DNA from: Chloroflexota bacterium
GTDB taxonomy: Bacteria; Chloroflexota; Chloroflexia; Thermomicrobiales; UBA6265
Assembly (NCBI GenBank): GCA_023415845.1
Contig: JAEZJB010000344.1
Span: forward strand, 1 to 9,636
Length of the DNA stretch: 9,636 nt
Direction: 5' to 3'
Position numbers and translations under genes: made by a program. The notes under the pieces are model-generated. The model was not told where the DNA came from and did not search any database. It worked only from the letters and a program-made list of their open reading frames with translations. Positions 6,709-9,636 of the stretch are shown here, in pieces. The stretch's first letter is position 1; every line of letters begins with the position of its first letter.

Positions 6709-7736
6709 CGGAGCCAGTTGATCTTTACGCGCGCGAAGACCTCATCCTGGCGCCGCTGGCAACCCGCAGCCGGGACGCAATGCGGCGAGTTCCGGAAGAT
6801 CCCTCGGTGCTGAGGACACCGTTCCAGCGAGACCGGGACCGGATCATCCACTCGAAATCGTTCCGGCGATTGATGCACAAGACCCAGGTCTTCATCGGTC
6901 CGTCCGGAGACCACGTGCGGACGAGGCTGACGCACACGCTGGAAGTCGCGCAGATCGCACGGACAATCGGGCGGGCGCTCGGCCTGAACGAGGACCTGAT
7001 CGAAGCGATCGGGATGGGGCACGATCTCGGGCACACGCCATTCGGACACGCCGGTGAACGAGCGCTGGCGATGTTGGTACCGGGGTTTCGCCACAACGAG
7101 CAGAGCCTGCGGATTGTGGACAAACTGGAGAAAGACGGTGCCGGACTCAACCTCACCGAACAGGTACGGGACGGCATCCTGCGCCACTCGAAGTCACGCT
7201 CGTCGCTGACCGGCGAGATGGCGGGCACACCAGCCACGCTGGAAGGCCAGGTGCTGAAGATCGCTGATGGCGTTGCCTACCTGAACCATGACCTCGACGA
7301 CTCGATCCGGGCCGGCGAGATCGACGCCGAGGACGTACCCCAGGCAGTAATCGAGGTGCTGGGAGACCGGCACTCGGTGCGAATCAACACGATGGTGGCG
7401 GACATTGTGGCTTCGTCGAATGTCACGGACGAACCGGGACAAATCGCGATGTCACTGCCGGTGCTGGAAGCTTCCAACGTCTTGCGAAACTTCCTGTACG
7501 AGCGGGTCTACGACCGAATCAATGCCCGCCCCGAGACGCTTCGCGTGCAGGGTATCGTCACGACGTTGTTCGAGCACTTTCTCGCGAACCCCGACCTGTT
7601 GCCGGAATCAGTGCTCCTTGCCGCCAGCGATGACCCACTCGAACGACAGGTTACAGATTATGTCGCATCCATGACGGATCGCTATGCAGTAGAGTTGTTC
7701 GAGAGACTCGCCATCCCGCACTTCCTCGCCCCGTAG
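6705..7736 (+). CDS. dgt: Deoxyguanosinetriphosphate triphosphohydrolase-like HD protein
   Basis: This is an HD-superfamily dNTP triphosphohydrolase, expected to cleave dGTP or other dNTPs to the deoxynucleoside and triphosphate and so limit dNTP pools. It is 343 residues, in the range of the short Dgt-like family and much shorter than E. coli Dgt (about 505). The metal-binding set is intact: His77 in RTRLTHTLEV, His106-Asp107 in GMGHDLGHTPFGHAGE, and Asp188 in KIADGVAYLNHDLDD. The N-terminal stretch TPFQRDRDRIIHSKSFRRL is a family hallmark. The GTG start overlaps the pcrA stop codon (GTGA), and the N-terminus from this point matches the usual family start, implying translational coupling. 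dnaG follows after 15 bases, an arrangement known from other bacteria. Substrate preference among dNTPs cannot be read from sequence. Family assignment is secure. Confidence 0.95.
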   Translation: MTEPVDLYAREDLILAPLATRSRDAMRRVPEDPSVLRTPFQRDRDRIIHSKSFRRLMHKTQVFIGPSGDHVRTRLTHTLEVAQIARTIGRALGLNEDLIEAIGMGHDLGHTPFGHAGERALAMLVPGFRHNEQSLRIVDKLEKDGAGLNLTEQVRDGILRHSKSRSSLTGEMAGTPATLEGQVLKIADGVAYLNHDLDDSIRAGEIDAEDVPQAVIEVLGDRHSVRINTMVADIVASSNVTDEPGQIAMSLPVLEASNVLRNFLYERVYDRINARPETLRVQGIVTTLFEHFLANPDLLPESVLLAASDDPLERQVTDYVASMTDRYAVELFERLAIPHFLAP

Positions 7737-7751
7737 ACGCCGGATACACCC

Positions 7752-9635
7752 ATGGCTCGTGATGCAGTTGCCGAAATCCGGGAACGGATCGACGTTGTCG
7801 ACCTCGTACAGTCCTACGTGCCGTCGCTGAAAAAGGCGGGACGAAACTACAAGGGACTCTGCCCGTTCCACCAGGAAAAGACCCCGTCATTCATCGTGTT
7901 CCCCGACTCCCAGAACTTCCACTGCTTTGGCTGTGGCAAGGGTGGAGACATCTTCACCTTTTTCATGCTGGTGGAGAACATCGAGTTCAGGGATGCCCTG
8001 CGTGACCTCGCCCACCGAGCCGGTGTCGAACTCGAAATGGGTGCGCCGCTCCAGCCCGAGCACGATGCGCACCGGAAGCGGCTGATCGAAGTCAACGAAC
8101 TCGCGGCCACATTCTTCCATCACATATTGACCACCAGTTCGCATGGCGCGGCTGGTCGGCAGGTCATCGCAGATCGCGGCGTATCACAGGAAATGGTCAA
8201 ACGGTTCAAGCTGGGATTCGCGCCCGAGAGTTGGGATGCGCTGCTGAACTTCTTCGCCGCGCGTGATGTCAGCGCGGAACTGGCAGCCGATGCCGGACTG
8301 GTGCAGACACGGGAGTCTGGTGGGCACTATGACCGGTTCCGCAATCGGCTCATGTTCCCGATTCGGGACCGGGACGGCAACGCGATCGGATTCGGCGGCC
8401 GCGCCCTCGGGGATGCGATGCCGAAGTACCTCAACTCGCCGCAGACGGCAGTGTTTGACAAGAGCACGGTCGTCTATGCCCTGGACCTGGCGCGGGAACC
8501 GATTCGCAAAGCGGGCGAGGTCGTCATTGTCGAAGGGTATATGGACGTGATCGCGGCCCACCAGTTTGGGTACGAGAACGTCGTCGCTTCGATGGGGACG
8601 GCACTGACCGAATCGCAGGTGCAGGCGGTTAAGCGAGGCGCGGACCGGAGTGTGCTGGCGCTCGACTCCGACGCTGCTGGGCAGATGGCGACGATCCGGG
8701 GCATCGAAACGATGCGCGACTCGCTCGACGGCGAACTGCAGCCGACGCCGGACGCGACCGGAATCGTGCGCTTCGAGCGAAAGCTGAAAACCGAAATCGC
8801 CGTGGTCCAGTTGCCATCCGGAAAAGACCCGGATGAACTGATCCGGAAAGCACCGGACTCGTGGCCAGGCATCGTCGCCTCGGCCAGGCCGTTCATGGAT
8901 TTCACGATCGAAACACTGACCGCCGGCGTGGACCTGACCAATGCGCGGCAGAAGTCGGAGATCGTCACGCAGGTGGCACCGCTGCTGCAACAGATTCCCG
9001 ATCGCATCGTGCAGGGTCACTACGTCACGCTGCTTTCCCGGCGGCTTGGTCTCGATGACCGGCTGGTGCTGGCGGAGGTCAGAAAAGCCAACATCGGACG
9101 GCGCCCGGCCGCCCAGCGAGCGGGCGTCTCTCCCGAGGCGGTGCAGAAAGTCGTTCGCCGCTCGACCGAGGACTACGTCGTCGCCCTTCTGCTCAAGCAT
9201 CCAGACCTGACGCACGACGTGCTGGAACGGATTCCGATCGAGGAAATCACGGATGTGCGCAATCGTGAGATCGTGCGCACCCTGCGCGAGGAAGACATCG
9301 GCGGATTGACGCCCGAGCAGATCGTGATCGGGATGGATGACGAGCTTGCCGACCATGCCGAGCGGTTACTCGCCTCGCTGGAGGGTCGGCCCGAACAGTT
9401 CCCAGGACAGATCCACAAGGAGTCTGAGGAAATGCTCGTGAAGCTCGGCAAGGAACGCTACACGTTCCTGATGCGACAGCTGGATGCCACGCTGAAGCAG
9501 GCCCTGGCCGAAAACGATCGGGACCAGTTGAACGTCGTCAAGGAGCAAATTGGCCGGCTGGCGGAACGTCACCGGCAGTACTACCCGCCTCCCAGCCCCT
9601 ACTTCCTTGATTCGAGATCACCGACCACCCATTAG
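7752..9635 (+). CDS. dnaG: DNA primase DnaG
   Basis: DnaG synthesises the RNA primers for lagging-strand replication and acts with the replicative helicase DnaB. The protein is complete at 627 residues. The N-terminal CHC2 zinc finger is intact: Cys37, His40, Cys58 and Cys61 in GLCPFH and FHCFGCGKGGD. The catalytic core includes RFRNRLMFPIRDRDGNAIGF. The TOPRIM fold has Glu261 in VEGYMD and the metal ligands Asp305 and Asp307 in LALDSDAAG. Between these aspartates and the KDPDEL motif (358-363) the spacing is about 18 residues longer than I recall for E. coli DnaG. Residues from about 471 onward are helical and charged and correspond to the DnaB-binding C-terminal domain. The ATG lies 15 bases after dgt with only a weak CGGA ribosome binding site, so translation may be coupled. 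In many bacteria the primary sigma factor gene follows; that position is outside the window. Confidence 0.97.
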   Translation: MARDAVAEIRERIDVVDLVQSYVPSLKKAGRNYKGLCPFHQEKTPSFIVFPDSQNFHCFGCGKGGDIFTFFMLVENIEFRDALRDLAHRAGVELEMGAPLQPEHDAHRKRLIEVNELAATFFHHILTTSSHGAAGRQVIADRGVSQEMVKRFKLGFAPESWDALLNFFAARDVSAELAADAGLVQTRESGGHYDRFRNRLMFPIRDRDGNAIGFGGRALGDAMPKYLNSPQTAVFDKSTVVYALDLAREPIRKAGEVVIVEGYMDVIAAHQFGYENVVASMGTALTESQVQAVKRGADRSVLALDSDAAGQMATIRGIETMRDSLDGELQPTPDATGIVRFERKLKTEIAVVQLPSGKDPDELIRKAPDSWPGIVASARPFMDFTIETLTAGVDLTNARQKSEIVTQVAPLLQQIPDRIVQGHYVTLLSRRLGLDDRLVLAEVRKANIGRRPAAQRAGVSPEAVQKVVRRSTEDYVVALLLKHPDLTHDVLERIPIEEITDVRNREIVRTLREEDIGGLTPEQIVIGMDDELADHAERLLASLEGRPEQFPGQIHKESEEMLVKLGKERYTFLMRQLDATLKQALAENDRDQLNVVKEQIGRLAERHRQYYPPPSPYFLDSRSPTTH

Positions 9636-9636
9636 G

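Noticed and set aside
8184..9356. Minus-strand open frame (390 codons) opposite dnaG
   Set aside because: It is antisense to the primase catalytic core. The His/Arg-rich translation is an artefact of dnaG codon bias.

Overview
The window is an ordinary, gene-dense bacterial chromosome segment of high GC content (about 60% by eye). It carries five recognisable housekeeping genes in two divergent groups. I infer Chloroflexota, possibly a Thermomicrobia-like lineage. The reasons are the wording of PurL and PcrA, an extra segment after the TOPRIM aspartates of DnaG that I recall from that phylum, the dgt-dnaG pairing, GTG/TTG starts and TGnTACACT-type promoter elements. The taxonomy is inference, not proven here.

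Left part, minus strand (1-3692): purL followed by purF, two purine biosynthesis genes. PurF makes the first committed intermediate, phosphoribosylamine, from PRPP and glutamine. PurL makes FGAM from FGAR in the fourth step. The order purL-purF matches the Bacillus-type pur operon. PurF runs off the left edge and lacks only its last few residues. A small GC-rich hairpin overlaps the purF ribosome binding site.

Middle (3693-4377): a divergent intergenic region of about 685 bases with no convincing gene. It holds one candidate extended -10 promoter for each direction, two perfect inverted repeats near the pcrA promoter (4123-4154 and 4324-4338), a dyad upstream of the purL promoter (3841-3861) and a short A-tract repeat (3895-3919). 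These are the least explained sequences in the window.

Right part, plus strand (4378-9635): pcrA (UvrD/PcrA helicase), dgt (HD-domain dNTP triphosphohydrolase) and dnaG (primase), tightly packed. pcrA and dgt overlap by 4 bases, and dgt and dnaG are 15 bases apart, so this is almost certainly one operon. Together these genes unwind DNA, control dNTP supply and make replication primers. In many bacteria the primary sigma factor gene follows dnaG, but the window ends one base after the dnaG stop codon.

No mobile element, CRISPR array, tRNA or rRNA gene is visible, and I found no evidence of a novel defence or biosynthetic system. The notable points are possible regulatory sites and small sequence peculiarities.
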